Origin: Pseudomonas mendocina
GTDB taxonomy: Bacteria; Pseudomonadota; Gammaproteobacteria; Pseudomonadales; Pseudomonadaceae
Direction: 5' to 3'
NCBI RefSeq assembly: GCF_003008615.1
Contig: NZ_CP027657.1
Location: forward strand, 1,550,001 to 1,614,000
Length of the DNA: 64,000 nucleotides
In this document: piece by piece, positions 24,022 to 32,344 of the stretch
Numbering within the stretch: the stretch's first letter is position 1
How the letters are laid out: every line of letters begins with the position of its first letter
Position numbers and translations under genes: made by a program
Notes under the pieces: model-generated
What the model was told of the DNA's origin: nothing
Database searches by the model: none
Seen by the model: the letters and a program-made list of their open reading frames with translations, nothing else

Positions 24022-25127
24022 CGCCCATTTACATCCAGCGCGGCGCCCTGCACAGCGCCCTGAGTGCTGACCTGCGCGCCGCCCGCGCTGCCCTGCAAAG
24101 TGGCCGACTGCCTGCGCCCGACTCGTTCCTGCTGCATGAACTGCGTCAGCCGCGCCCTTATCTGGCCGTCAGCGGCAGCGGTGAAAGCCGCCAGCAGCGC
24201 TGCGACCGACTGCTCGGCGAAACCCTAGGCGAACAGCCGGGCGAGCTGGATGATTGCCTGCTGATCATCGCCAGCACCAGCCTGGATATCGACGACCTGG
24301 AACAGCTGATCGCCGCAGAAGGCGGCTTTCGCCCGGAAGATTCGACCCCACTCGACCTGCTGGCCGAAGACCTGCGTCAGCGCTGGGGCTTCGCCGCCGC
24401 CTTCACCCTCAACACCGCCTGCACCAGCGCGGCCAATGGCCTGCTGTATGGCGCACGGATGCTGGCGGCCGACCTCTACCAGCGCGTTCTGGTTCTGGCG
24501 TTCGAGACACCCAGTGCCATCGCCCAACAAGGCTTCGGCGCCCTCGACCTGACCAGCCCGAGCGGCGCCTACCGCCCCTTCCATCCGGAGCGCGATGGTC
24601 TGATCCTCGGTGAAGCCTATGCCGCCACCCTGCTCTCGCGCGAACCGGGTACGGCGCCACTGGCGAAGCTGCTCGGCGGCTTCAGCGCCTGCGACACCAG
24701 CAACCTGACCACCACCCGCGAAGACGGCAGCCATATCGACTGGGTGATGCGCGAGGCACTGCGCAGCGCTGGCGTCGACGCCGGGCAGATCGGCCTGGTG
24801 AAACTGCACGGCACCGCCACCGGTGCCAACGACCGCGCCGAGAGCAATGGCGTGCGCCTGCTGTTCGGCGACGCCCTGCCGCCACTTTGCGTGCTCAAGC
24901 CCTGGCTCGGCCATACCCTGGGCGCCTGCGGTCTCAGCGAGACCCTGCTGCTGGTGGAGAACCTCGCCAACCTGCCAGGTCTGGACTATGCCGCCGAAGC
25001 CCTGCTGCCGCTCAGCGCAGAGCCAACCTGCGTGGCAGCGGACAGCCTGCTGCTGGCCAACTTCTTCGGTTTCGGTGGCAACAACGCCAGCCTGGTACTG
25101 CAACGCTGCGCGGAGAGCCAGGTATGA
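24018..25127 (+). CDS. Beta-ketoacyl-ACP synthase of the second pigment module
   Basis: The 369-residue FabF-like enzyme has a complete triad: Cys135 in LNTACTSAANGLL, His264 in KLHGTATGANDRAES and His299 in KPWLGHTLGACG. FFGFGGNNASLVL ends the fold. It is shorter than ApeO and ApeR by about 30-40 residues, mainly in the N-terminal region. It starts with a GTG overlapping the ACP stop and overlaps the following KS-like gene by 4 nt. This is the same type of KS plus partner pairing as ApeO-ApeC. Confidence 0.88.
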   Translation: MTPIYIQRGALHSALSADLRAARAALQSGRLPAPDSFLLHELRQPRPYLAVSGSGESRQQRCDRLLGETLGEQPGELDDCLLIIASTSLDIDDLEQLIAAEGGFRPEDSTPLDLLAEDLRQRWGFAAAFTLNTACTSAANGLLYGARMLAADLYQRVLVLAFETPSAIAQQGFGALDLTSPSGAYRPFHPERDGLILGEAYAATLLSREPGTAPLAKLLGGFSACDTSNLTTTREDGSHIDWVMREALRSAGVDAGQIGLVKLHGTATGANDRAESNGVRLLFGDALPPLCVLKPWLGHTLGACGLSETLLLVENLANLPGLDYAAEALLPLSAEPTCVAADSLLLANFFGFGGNNASLVLQRCAESQV

Positions 25128-25675
25128 AGACGGTCATCGCCGCCTGCAGCGTTCGCGGAAATGCGAGCTGCTCCGACAAGGATCTCAAGGCTGCTCTGGG
25201 CCAATGGCTGGCCGCGCCGCCACGACGTATCGACCGCATGATCCTGCAGGCACTGCTGTGTAGCGCCCCTCTCAAGGCGCAGGTACGTAGCGACTGCGGC
25301 CTCTATCTGGCCTCGCGCCACCCGGCCCGCGCCACCATGGGCGCACTGCTCGATGCGGTCTGCGTACATAAGCGCCAGCCCAAGCCCTTCGAATTCGTCA
25401 ACAGCGTGAGCAACGCCGCCGGCTTCCATGTCGCCGCCCAGTTGGGGCTGGAGGGGCCGAACCTGTTTATCGGCGCCGGGGCCAACGTGTGGAAACAGCT
25501 ACAAATGCTGGCTGCCCTGGATCTGGCCGATGGAGCCATCAGCCAGGCGTTGCTGGTGGTGATCGACGAGAACGGGGATTTTCAGGCGCAGGCGGTGTTG
25601 GTCGAGGCGCCAACGAAAGCACAGGACTTTGCCGAGCTGACGGCAGGCATCGAAGTGCTGCATATACAGCTCTAG
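25124..25675 (+). CDS. Half-size ketosynthase-like protein without active-site cysteine
   Basis: The 183-residue protein matches the N-terminal half of a KS. FVNSVSNAAGFHVAAQLGLEGPNLFIGAGANVWKQLQ (about residues 91-127) aligns with the usual SNPAG...GLTGPN...ACASG region. Where the nucleophilic cysteine should be, it has GAGANVW. No downstream HGT or GHT histidine motifs exist because the C-terminal half is absent. Length and layout resemble the chain-length factor at 1438-2154. It probably pairs with the full KS encoded immediately before it. The stop at 25673-25675 precedes a REP-like repeat. Confidence 0.75.
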   Translation: MKTVIAACSVRGNASCSDKDLKAALGQWLAAPPRRIDRMILQALLCSAPLKAQVRSDCGLYLASRHPARATMGALLDAVCVHKRQPKPFEFVNSVSNAAGFHVAAQLGLEGPNLFIGAGANVWKQLQMLAALDLADGAISQALLVVIDENGDFQAQAVLVEAPTKAQDFAELTAGIEVLHIQL

Positions 25676-25695
25676 CCTGACTTATCGATGGCATT

Positions 25696-25767
25696 GGTGG
25701 GCTGAAGCCCACCCTACGGTGCTGGTAGTTGTAGGGTGGACCGGGCGGCGATCCGCTTCAGCCCACC
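25696..25767. repeat. REP-like palindromic repeat pair
   Basis: GGTGGGCT-GA-AGCCCACC followed by CTAC (25696-25717) is inverted relative to GTAGGGTGG ... GCTTCAGCCCACC (25731-25767), the second copy carrying a 15-bp interruption. It lies in the 111-bp gap between the convergent stops of the KS-like and BtrH-like genes and may help terminate both transcripts. Confidence 0.6.
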
Positions 25768-25786
25768 ACAACCAAGAGCCCCCACC

Positions 25787-26788
25787 TCACGCCTTGCGCT
25801 TGGCCCAGGCGCCCAACTCTTTCATCAGCACCCGCTCCTGCCCGGCGATACCCCTGAGCATCTCGGCGATCGGCCGGAAGTCCGGCGCCTCGCCCTTGCT
25901 GCGGCTGGCGCGAACGCAGGCCGAGGCGAACTGGCGCCAGTCATCGCCCACCGCGGTCAGGCGCGACGATGCCTCCTGCAGACTGGCGTCACCGATCTTC
26001 TCGCCGGCCTCCTGCAAGAAACTGGCGTACATGAAGCGGAAGCCTGCACCGCCAGTACCGATCTCTTCCTGCATGCGCACGATATGGGTGAGGTACAGGC
26101 GGTTGTACTTGCTCTGCGCCGGGTCGAGCGCCTCGACGCATTTGGCCAGGTGCTGGATGCCGCGAATGCCGATCCACGGCAGCGGCATGCCGTCGAGAAT
26201 GCGCGAGGTGGACAGCACGCTCTGCCGAATCAGGCGTTCCCAGTCCTGCTCCGGAGACACGTCGTCGAGGTAGTACATCAGGCCCTTGGCCGCCAGCGCG
26301 CCCTTGGCGAAGCGCGCCTTTTGCAGATCGGCGCTGGCGCAGCGCACCGGCTCCTCGAACACCGGGTCGCTGAGCAGGTACTCGTCACCCTCGCGGCCGT
26401 AGGCCAGCAGGTTGTGCGCATTGAAGTGGAAACGCATCTCCGGCGGGAAGTACGGCAGCCAGAACACCGAGCTTTGCAGGCCAGCCAGCCGACCACTATC
26501 AAGCACCCGGTCGAGTTCGACCCGGCCCTGCTCGGGATTGGCGAAGGTGCGGCTGGTCAGACGTACGCCCAGGCGTTTACTCAGCGTCTTGATCAGGTGG
26601 CGCGGCGGCATACGATAGGCAATCAGCGGCATGCCGCCGATCTTGACGATGGGCAAGTAGGCGAAGGCCAGACCAGACGCCAGGCCGAAGGCCATCGGCT
26701 CGCTCATCGGCAAACCGGCATGGGTGAGTAGGCTGGCCATGACGCCACTTTCGCAGTGGGCGCTCTGGCGGTGCTGGAACGCGGTCAT
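25787..26788 (-). CDS. BtrH N-terminal domain protein, candidate acyl-ACP acyltransferase
   Basis: The 333-residue protein begins MTAFQHRQSAHCESGVMASLL, then SEPMAFGLASGLAFAY, matching the BtrH_N pattern with His11-Cys12 near the N terminus and the SEP-FGL block. The C-terminal part is helical with a basic end (GAWAKRKA). BtrH in butirosin synthesis transfers an acyl group from an ACP to an amine of the aminoglycoside. A similar transfer of a polyene acyl group from an ACP to a dialkylresorcinol hydroxyl would fit here, but it is inference. It is the last gene of the dar operon. Its ATG overlaps the preceding stop. Confidence 0.7.
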   Translation of the reverse strand: MTAFQHRQSAHCESGVMASLLTHAGLPMSEPMAFGLASGLAFAYLPIVKIGGMPLIAYRMPPRHLIKTLSKRLGVRLTSRTFANPEQGRVELDRVLDSGRLAGLQSSVFWLPYFPPEMRFHFNAHNLLAYGREGDEYLLSDPVFEEPVRCASADLQKARFAKGALAAKGLMYYLDDVSPEQDWERLIRQSVLSTSRILDGMPLPWIGIRGIQHLAKCVEALDPAQSKYNRLYLTHIVRMQEEIGTGGAGFRFMYASFLQEAGEKIGDASLQEASSRLTAVGDDWRQFASACVRASRSKGEAPDFRPIAEMLRGIAGQERVLMKELGAWAKRKA

Positions 26789-27192
26789 GGCAACTCTCTC
26801 TGGTAGCGACGCAACTCGTCGACGGTCAGGCCGAAGGCTTCGGCGTAGCGCGCCAGCACGGAGGCGCTCAGGCGGCGATAGATTTCCGGGCGAAAGTGCC
26901 GGCGTACCCGCCACTGCCACAGGCCGGTGATCTGCGACAGCGCCGGCTCGTCCATGCGGTAGCGGTACATCAGGCACTTGAGCGGCGACAGCTCGCCACG
27001 CTGCCAGAGTGCCAGGGCCTCGGCTTCCTGTTCCTCCAACTCGGCGACGGCCAGTTGCGTAGCGTAGGACTCAGGATCCCAGCCGACGCTCTGCGCGCCC
27101 TGGTAGTGACCGCTTTCATCGACCGCGTAAAGCAGCTTGCTGTGCCCGCCATAGGCGGAGCCGGGATCCTGCGGGACTTCGTCAAGCTTCAT
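26785..27192 (-). CDS. Conserved small protein of the dialkylresorcinol operon, function unknown
   Basis: The 135-residue soluble protein is rich in charged helices (LAVAELEEQEAEALALWQRGE; SPLKCLMYRYRMDEPALSQ; LARYAEAFGLTVDELRRYQ). The last segment could be a small helical DNA- or protein-binding unit, but there is no clear helix-turn-helix signature. I chose the ATG at 27192; a TTG two codons upstream is possible. It overlaps darB by 11 nt and the BtrH-like gene by 4 nt, so it is probably made with both. I do not recognise a family. Confidence 0.6.
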   Translation of the reverse strand: MKLDEVPQDPGSAYGGHSKLLYAVDESGHYQGAQSVGWDPESYATQLAVAELEEQEAEALALWQRGELSPLKCLMYRYRMDEPALSQITGLWQWRVRRHFRPEIYRRLSASVLARYAEAFGLTVDELRRYQRELP

Positions 27193-28339
27193 CGCCAACC
27201 ACCGTCAGGTGCATGAACGCACTGGAAAAGCGCCCGCTTTCGGGCACGTAGCAGAGCAACCTCTGGCCGCTGCGCAGGCGCCCGCCATTGAACAGCTCTT
27301 CGAGGATGATGAAGATCGACGCCGCGCCGGTGTTGCCCTTGCTGGTCAGGTTGGTGAACCAGCGTTCCATTGGGATCGGCAGATCGACATTGGCTAGGCC
27401 CACGGCCAGCGGCTCGCGGAAGAACTCCGAGGAATAGTGCGGCAGGAACCAGTCGATATCCGCCACGCGCAACTCACGGCGCGCCATGATGCGCTTGAGC
27501 GCCTCTTCCACGGTGAACTTGACGATGTTCTCGTTGAGCAGTTTGACGTTCTGCTTGATCGCCATCACCGACTGCTTGGCACGCTCGTCGGCGTCGTAAC
27601 GGCTCCAGCCACGCAGGGCATCGTCCTGCATGTCGGCACCGGCATACATGCAGGGCGGCATCTGATCGGCGAAGGAGTAGATATCCAGCCAATCGATGCG
27701 CAGGCTCAGGCCGTTCGAATTCGGGCGATCCTGCAACAACACCGCACCAGCACCATCGGAAAGCATCCAGCGCAGGAAATCCTTCTCGAAAGCGATCTCC
27801 GGGTGCTTTTCCAGCTCATCGACACGGCTCTCGTACTCGGCGTTGAAGTTGCGCGCCTGCATCAACGTCGAAGCGACCTCAGAGCCACAGGCCACGGCAT
27901 GGCGACTCTCGCCACTGGCGACGCTCATCCAGGCATATTTCAGCGCCGTCATTCCGCACAGGCAGATGCCGGCGGTGGTCGCCACCTCGCAGGACGGATT
28001 ACCCAACTCGCCATGCACCATCACGGCATGGCCCGGCATCACCTGATCCGGCGACGATGTGCTGGCCACCAGACAGTCGAGCTGGCTCAGCGCGAAGCCG
28101 TCGCCCTGCAGGCCGCGAATGGCCTCGGCGCTGAGCTGGGCGTTGCTCATGCTCGGCTCGCCGGTGCGCGGGTCGATCACGTAGTGACGCTGCACGATGC
28201 CATTGCGGCGCAGCACCAGCTTGCGTGCACGCGACGGTTTGCCGCCGACCATGCCCAGGCGCGCTTCCATCTGCTCGTTGTCCACGGGCTCGTGCGGCAG
28301 GCAGGCGCTGATCCGGTTGATGAATACAGGGGTTACCAC
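27182..28339 (-). CDS. darB: Beta-ketoacyl-ACP synthase III-like, dialkylresorcinol synthase DarB
   Basis: The 385-residue KAS III fold enzyme has the C-H-N triad: Cys126 (or Cys128) in TTAGICLCGMTAL, His301 in FLPHYSSEFF and Asn336 in SKGNTGAASIF. It is longer than FabH, as DarB proteins are. I took the GTG at 28339, with GAGGTAA 6 nt upstream; a longer frame begins at 28381 without family support. DarB condenses two fatty-acid-derived chains head to head into a cyclohexanedione. The gene directly upstream (19 nt) is darA, which supports the assignment. Confidence 0.82.
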   Translation of the reverse strand: MVTPVFINRISACLPHEPVDNEQMEARLGMVGGKPSRARKLVLRRNGIVQRHYVIDPRTGEPSMSNAQLSAEAIRGLQGDGFALSQLDCLVASTSSPDQVMPGHAVMVHGELGNPSCEVATTAGICLCGMTALKYAWMSVASGESRHAVACGSEVASTLMQARNFNAEYESRVDELEKHPEIAFEKDFLRWMLSDGAGAVLLQDRPNSNGLSLRIDWLDIYSFADQMPPCMYAGADMQDDALRGWSRYDADERAKQSVMAIKQNVKLLNENIVKFTVEEALKRIMARRELRVADIDWFLPHYSSEFFREPLAVGLANVDLPIPMERWFTNLTSKGNTGAASIFIILEELFNGGRLRSGQRLLCYVPESGRFSSAFMHLTVVGDEA

Positions 28340-28358
28340 GGTCTTACCTCGGGTCACT

Positions 28359-29276
28359 TCACTCGCCGGACGGGCCGGCAAAGTAGGCCTTCTCTCGCTG
28401 GATACGCGCCTTGAACAGCGGCGCCAGCAATTTTTTCAATAGCGCGGTGATCGGCACCACGGTCAGGATCAGGCAAATCAGGAATACGATGTACAGCACC
28501 AGCCCGGCGCCACGTCGGCGGCTCTGTTGCGGGCCGAGCGCAGACAGCAGGCGGCTCCACAGGGTGAAGCTGCGATTGCCGACCTTCTCGCTGGCGATCA
28601 GTTTTTCATCCACTTTCACGGCGCCCAAGCCAGCGAGCATCGGTGTCTCGATGGGCTGTTGGTCAGCGAGCAGCCGGCGCGCCATAGCGTCGCCGAAACG
28701 GCTGGCAGCCGCCAATTCCCGCTCGTCGATGCCGGCGCGTGGTACCCAGCTATAGGGCTTCTGCCGGCCGGTGAACATCCACAGCGGCGTGGCCAGGAAA
28801 CTCGCGGCCGTGCCGCAGGCATCGGTCAGCACGACGTTGTCCACCAGCTTCGCGCCCAACGCCTGCAGACGCGCCTTGACCTTCTCCTGGGCCATCAGCC
28901 ACATGTTGCGGCAACCGATCAGCGTGACCACCGGTGTGTCCTTGAGCAGACTAGCGGCTTCGGGCGAGGCGAGAAAGCTGGTGCAGGGCAGCGAGGGCGA
29001 GAGGAACCAGACCTGATAGGCCAGGATTACCAGGTCGTAGCGCTTGTCGGCATCCACGGCCAGCGGCCGCAAGGGCTGCGGCTTCATCAGCACGGTTTCC
29101 GGAAAGATGCGAAAGAAGCCGAGAAAGGGCCAGGGAAAGGGGAAAGGCTGGGCAGGTTGCAGCGCCAGGAAATCCACTTCGATGCCGTCGCACTCGCGCA
29201 GGGGCGCACAGACCGATTGCGCCAAGCGGTCTAATTGGCCAGTCTGTGAGAAGTGGACGACTAAAACATGACGCAT
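28359..29276 (-). CDS. darA: Dialkylresorcinol biosynthesis protein DarA (flavodoxin-like)
   Basis: The 305-residue protein starts MRHVLVVHFSQTGQLDRLAQ, a flavodoxin-type FMN phosphate-binding loop. AYQVWFLSPSLPCTSFL and VTLIGCRNMWLMAQEK follow as in DarA proteins. A membrane helix lies near the C terminus (GLVLYIVFLICLILTVVPI) followed by a basic tail. DarA is reported to aromatise the cyclohexanedione made by DarB to the resorcinol. It is the first gene of the minus-strand operon and has a GGGAAT Shine-Dalgarno. Its start is only 32 nt from the start of the divergent DUF2141 gene. Confidence 0.8.
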   Translation of the reverse strand: MRHVLVVHFSQTGQLDRLAQSVCAPLRECDGIEVDFLALQPAQPFPFPWPFLGFFRIFPETVLMKPQPLRPLAVDADKRYDLVILAYQVWFLSPSLPCTSFLASPEAASLLKDTPVVTLIGCRNMWLMAQEKVKARLQALGAKLVDNVVLTDACGTAASFLATPLWMFTGRQKPYSWVPRAGIDERELAAASRFGDAMARRLLADQQPIETPMLAGLGAVKVDEKLIASEKVGNRSFTLWSRLLSALGPQQSRRRGAGLVLYIVFLICLILTVVPITALLKKLLAPLFKARIQREKAYFAGPSGE

Positions 29277-29308
29277 TCGCGGCGCATTCCCTGCAAAATG
29301 TGCAAATT

Positions 29309-29791
29309 ATGCCACAGAGACTTCTTCAAACCGTAACCCGCCTGTGCCAACTTTGCCTATTGGTTCCGCTACTCGCTTGCCAGTCGATCCAGGCAGGCGA
29401 CCTGCTGATCAGGGTAGAAGGCAAGCAGGATCAGGCAAATCTGTACCTGGCACTGGTACCTGCCGACCAGCAGGACTGGCAGCCCAGCCTGCACGAACTG
29501 CAGGGTACGCAAACACCACTGCGCCTGAGCGATCTGCCGCCCGGTCGCTATGCCGTACAGGTGTTCCAGGACAGCAACGGTAACGGCCAGCTGGATCTCA
29601 GCCCGCGTGGCATCCCGCTGGAGCCGGTCGGCTTCTCCGGCAATCCGTCGCTCTTCGGCGGCAAACCCAAACCCAGCGACAGCCTGTTCGAGCATGGCAC
29701 GGCGGACAGCGTGATCAGTGTGCGCCTGATTGCACCGCGCAAGAACAAGGAACGCCTAGCCCCCGTTGCACCACGCGCCGGGGATCGCTAG
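29309..29791 (+). CDS. DUF2141-family exported protein
   Basis: The 160-residue protein has an N-terminal export signal. The hydrophobic core ends in LLACQSIQA, which could be a lipobox (Cys24) or a signal peptidase I site before GD. The mature beta-sandwich includes LRLSDLPPGRYAVQVFQDSNGNGQLDLSPRGIPLEPVGFSGNP, the DUF2141 hallmark. I chose the ATG at 29309 although no clear Shine-Dalgarno precedes it; a GTG at 29246 would extend it across the darA start. It is divergent from darA and may belong to the pigment locus as an envelope component. Confidence 0.72.
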   Translation: MPQRLLQTVTRLCQLCLLVPLLACQSIQAGDLLIRVEGKQDQANLYLALVPADQQDWQPSLHELQGTQTPLRLSDLPPGRYAVQVFQDSNGNGQLDLSPRGIPLEPVGFSGNPSLFGGKPKPSDSLFEHGTADSVISVRLIAPRKNKERLAPVAPRAGDR

Positions 29792-29792
29792 C

Positions 29793-29814
29793 GGCCAGGC
29801 GGAAAGGCCTGGCC
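29793..29814. terminator. Hairpin between DUF2141 gene and hemE
   Basis: GGCCAGGC and GCCTGGCC form a perfect 8-bp stem with a 6-nt loop (ggaaag) in the 36-nt gap between convergent stops. There is no T run, so it is only a candidate terminator. Confidence 0.4.
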
Positions 29815-29827
29815 ACCCGGCTGCGGC

Positions 29828-30895
29828 TTACTGGTGATACTGCGCGGACAGCTCGTGCACGGCCTCGAAGAAGGCGCCAGCATGAGCCGGGTCGACTTCC
29901 GGGGTGATGCCATGGCCAAGGTTGAACACATGGCCGCTGCCAGCACCGTAGGCGGCCAGGATGCGCGCCACCTCCGCACGAATTGCCGCCGGCTTGGCGT
30001 AAAGCACCGCCGGATCCATGTTGCCCTGCAGGGCGACCTTGGCACCGACACGGGCGCGAGCGCTGCCGATGTCGCACGTCCAGTCCAGGCCCAGTGCTTC
30101 GGCGCCGGTGTCGGCCAGGGATTCGAGCCACAGGCCACCGCCCTTGGTGAACAGGATCACCGGCACACGACGACCATCGTGCTCGCGGATCAGACCGTCG
30201 ACGATCTTCTTCATGTAGGCCAGGGAGAATTCCTGATAGGCCGCCGCCGACAGCGCGCCGCCCCAGGAATCGAAGATCTGTACCGCCTGCGCACCGGCCA
30301 GGATCTGCCCGTTGAGGTAGGCAGTGACCGACTGCGCCAGCTTGTCGAGCAGCGCGTGCAGGGCTTGCGGGTTGTCGTAGAGCATGGCCTTGGTCTTGCG
30401 GAAGTCCTTCGACGAGCCGCCTTCGACCATATAGGTGGCCAGCGTCCATGGGCTGCCGGAGAAGCCGATCAGCGGTACGCGGCCATTGAGTTCACGGCGA
30501 ATGGTACGCACGGCGTCCATCACATAGCCCAGATCCTTCTCCGGATCCGGCACCGGTAGCGCCTCGATGTCGGCCAGGCTGCTGACCACTTTCTTGAAAC
30601 GCGGGCCTTCGCCCGTCTCGAAGTACAGGCCCTGGCCCATGGCATCGGGGATGGTGAGGATGTCGGAGAACAGGATCGCCGCATCCAGCTGCGGGTAACG
30701 ATCCAGCGGCTGGATGGTGACCTCGCAGGCCAGCTCCGGGTTCTTCATCAGGCTCACGAAGTCGCCGGCCTTGGCCCGGGTCGCGCGGTACTCCGGCAGA
30801 TAGCGGCCGGCCTGGCGCATCATCCAGATCGGCGTGACATCCACGGGTTGCTTGAGCAGGGCACGCAGGAAACGGTCGTTCTTCAGGGCGGTCAT
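29828..30895 (-). CDS. hemE: Uroporphyrinogen decarboxylase
   Basis: This 355-residue cytosolic enzyme decarboxylates uroporphyrinogen III to coproporphyrinogen III in heme synthesis. The substrate-binding loop [14 protein letters not shown] lies at residues 24-37. [12 protein letters not shown] and the later [13 protein letters not shown] match the HemE signatures. The length is the usual one. It stands alone between the pigment and cyanate loci. In Pseudomonas aeruginosa (from memory) hemE lies directly beside gltD, so both flanking regions look like insertions into this neighbourhood. An AGGA Shine-Dalgarno is present upstream. Confidence 0.96.
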   Translation of the reverse strand: MTALKNDRFLRALLKQPVDVTPIWMMRQAGRYLPEYRATRAKAGDFVSLMKNPELACEVTIQPLDRYPQLDAAILFSDILTIPDAMGQGLYFETGEGPRFKKVVSSLADIEALPVPDPEKDLGYVMDAVRTIRRELNGRVPLIGFSGSPWTLATYMVEGGSSKDFRKTKAMLYDNPQALHALLDKLAQSVTAYLNGQILAGAQAVQIFDSWGGALSAAAYQEFSLAYMKKIVDGLIREHDGRRVPVILFTKGGGLWLESLADTGAEALGLDWTCDIGSARARVGAKVALQGNMDPAVLYAKPAAIRAEVARILAAYGAGSGHVFNLGHGITPEVDPAHAGAFFEAVHELSAQYHQ

Positions 30896-30940
30896 GGCAG
30901 AGTCCTAGAAAAAAGTGCGGGCATTTTCGCAGACCGCAAA

Positions 30941-30972
30941 ACAAAAGGCACGGCGGGTGCCGTGCCTTTTGT
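30941..30972. terminator. Rho-independent terminator downstream of cynS
   Basis: A 14-bp stem (ACAAAAGGCACGG/CCGTGCCTTTTGT plus one C-G pair) with a 4-nt loop lies 27 nt beyond the cynS stop. On the minus strand it is followed by TTTTGC, and its arms supply a T run in either direction. It separates the cyanate operon from hemE. Confidence 0.8.
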
Positions 30973-30998
30973 CCTTCGCGACGATATGCCGCGACGAT

Positions 30999-31439
30999 TC
31001 ACCAACTGCGATAGGGCAGGAACTTGCCGTTGAGCACGATCTGCACGCGGTCACCCTTGGGGTCGGCGACGCGGGAAATGTCCATGCTGAAGTCGATGGC
31101 GCTCATGATGCCGTCGCCGAACTCCTCGTGGATTAGTTCCTTGATGGTCTCGCCGTAGACGTTGATCATCTCGTAGAAGCGGTAGATCAACGGGTCGGTG
31201 GGCACGGCCTTGTCCCAGTGCTTATGCGGGAACGCCTGCAGTGCAGTGGACACCTCATCCGGCAATTCGAGCATCTCGCACAAGGCATCGGCCTGCGCCT
31301 TGGGCATGCTGTTCATGCCCAGGCAGGCCGATGTCGTCCACACCGGCGACATGCCGATGCCCTGGCCAAGCGCAGCCCAGTCCAGGCCCAGGCGCTCCTT
31401 GGCGGCGGTGATGGTGGTGCGCATCTGTTGCTTATCCAT
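30999..31439 (-). CDS. cynS: Cyanase (cyanate hydratase)
   Basis: The 146-residue enzyme converts cyanate and bicarbonate to ammonia and carbon dioxide (via carbamate). The catalytic triad is intact with the known spacing: Arg87 and Glu90 in LIYRFYEMINVYG, and Ser113 in GIMSAIDFSMDI. The N-terminal helical domain (about residues 10-70) is also typical. An AAGGAG Shine-Dalgarno precedes the ATG. It overlaps the ABC ATPase gene by 8 nt and is the last gene of the transporter operon. No carbonic anhydrase gene (cynT) is present nearby, though bicarbonate is a substrate. Confidence 0.95.
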   Translation of the reverse strand: MDKQQMRTTITAAKERLGLDWAALGQGIGMSPVWTTSACLGMNSMPKAQADALCEMLELPDEVSTALQAFPHKHWDKAVPTDPLIYRFYEMINVYGETIKELIHEEFGDGIMSAIDFSMDISRVADPKGDRVQIVLNGKFLPYRSW

Positions 31440-32340
31440 GGTGAAACTCCTTCACGGGGGTCAGAGGTACGACCCTGGCGGCAGGTGCCGGCTCGTCCAG
31501 GGCGGGGTTGATTTCGGGTGGGAAGCCTTGCTCATCGGCCACCGTGCGGCCGCGCAGCTCGTGCGAGCGGTTCACCAGAAAGTCCACGAGGTGGTTACGG
31601 ATGCGGTAGTACGCCGGGTGATGAATCACCTGGTCGCGCTGCCGTGGCCGTGGCAGGTCGATGCGCACCGACTCGGCGATACGCGCCTGCGGGCCGTTGG
31701 TCATCAGCAGGATGCGGTCGGAAAGCAGGATCGCTTCGTCGACGTCATGGGTGATCATGAACACCGTCTGCTTGGTGGCGCTCCAGATCTTGATCAGCTC
31801 GTCCTGGATCACCCCGCGGGTCAGGGCATCCAGCGCGCCGAAGGGCTCATCGAGCAACAACAACTGCGGCTGGGTGGCGAAGGCGCGGGCGATGCTCACG
31901 CGCTGGCGCATGCCGCCGGATAGTTGCGCCGGTTTGCGCGCCTCGGAGCCGCCCAGACCGACCATTTCCAGGTACTTGCGGCTGTGTGCACGGCGCTGCT
32001 CCTTCGACCACTGGGGAAAACGCGCCCGCACGCCGAACTCGACGTTCTCCAGCGCGCTGAGCCAGGGCAGCAGGCTGTAGTTCTGGAACACCACGCCGCG
32101 TTCGAGGCTGGGCCCGGCGACCTCCTTGCCGGCCATTTCCAGCGTGCCTTCACTGAAGCTGTCCAGGCCGGCCAGTGCATTGAGGATGGTCGACTTGCCG
32201 CAGCCGGAGTGGCCGATGATGCAGACGAACTCGCCCTGGTCGAGGCCGAAGCTGACGTCTTCGAAGACCGTCAGCGGCTCGCTGCCGGGTTGCGGGAAGC
32301 GTTTGGCCAGGCGGCGGGCGTCGAGAAAATAGCGGGACAT
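31432..32340 (-). CDS. cynD: Cyanate/nitrate-type ABC transporter ATP-binding protein
   Basis: The 302-residue ATPase has Walker A GHSGCGKST (about residues 43-51), the signature LSGGMRQRVSIARAF, Walker B LLLLDEPFGALD and the H-loop MITHDVDEA. It belongs to the NrtD/SsuB/TauB group. The C-terminal extension of about 50 residues (VDFLVNRSHELRGR...) is like that of NrtD/CynD. It energises uptake with the permease upstream (4-nt gap), and cyanase follows with overlap. Substrate assignment to cyanate rests on cynS; nitrate or another small anion cannot be excluded. Confidence 0.85.
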   Translation of the reverse strand: MSRYFLDARRLAKRFPQPGSEPLTVFEDVSFGLDQGEFVCIIGHSGCGKSTILNALAGLDSFSEGTLEMAGKEVAGPSLERGVVFQNYSLLPWLSALENVEFGVRARFPQWSKEQRRAHSRKYLEMVGLGGSEARKPAQLSGGMRQRVSIARAFATQPQLLLLDEPFGALDALTRGVIQDELIKIWSATKQTVFMITHDVDEAILLSDRILLMTNGPQARIAESVRIDLPRPRQRDQVIHHPAYYRIRNHLVDFLVNRSHELRGRTVADEQGFPPEINPALDEPAPAARVVPLTPVKEFHHG

Positions 32341-32344
32341 GACA

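Noticed and set aside
25696..25767. The palindromic pair as an attachment site of a mobile element.
   Set aside because: There is no integrase or tRNA nearby and the pattern fits a REP-like intergenic repeat.
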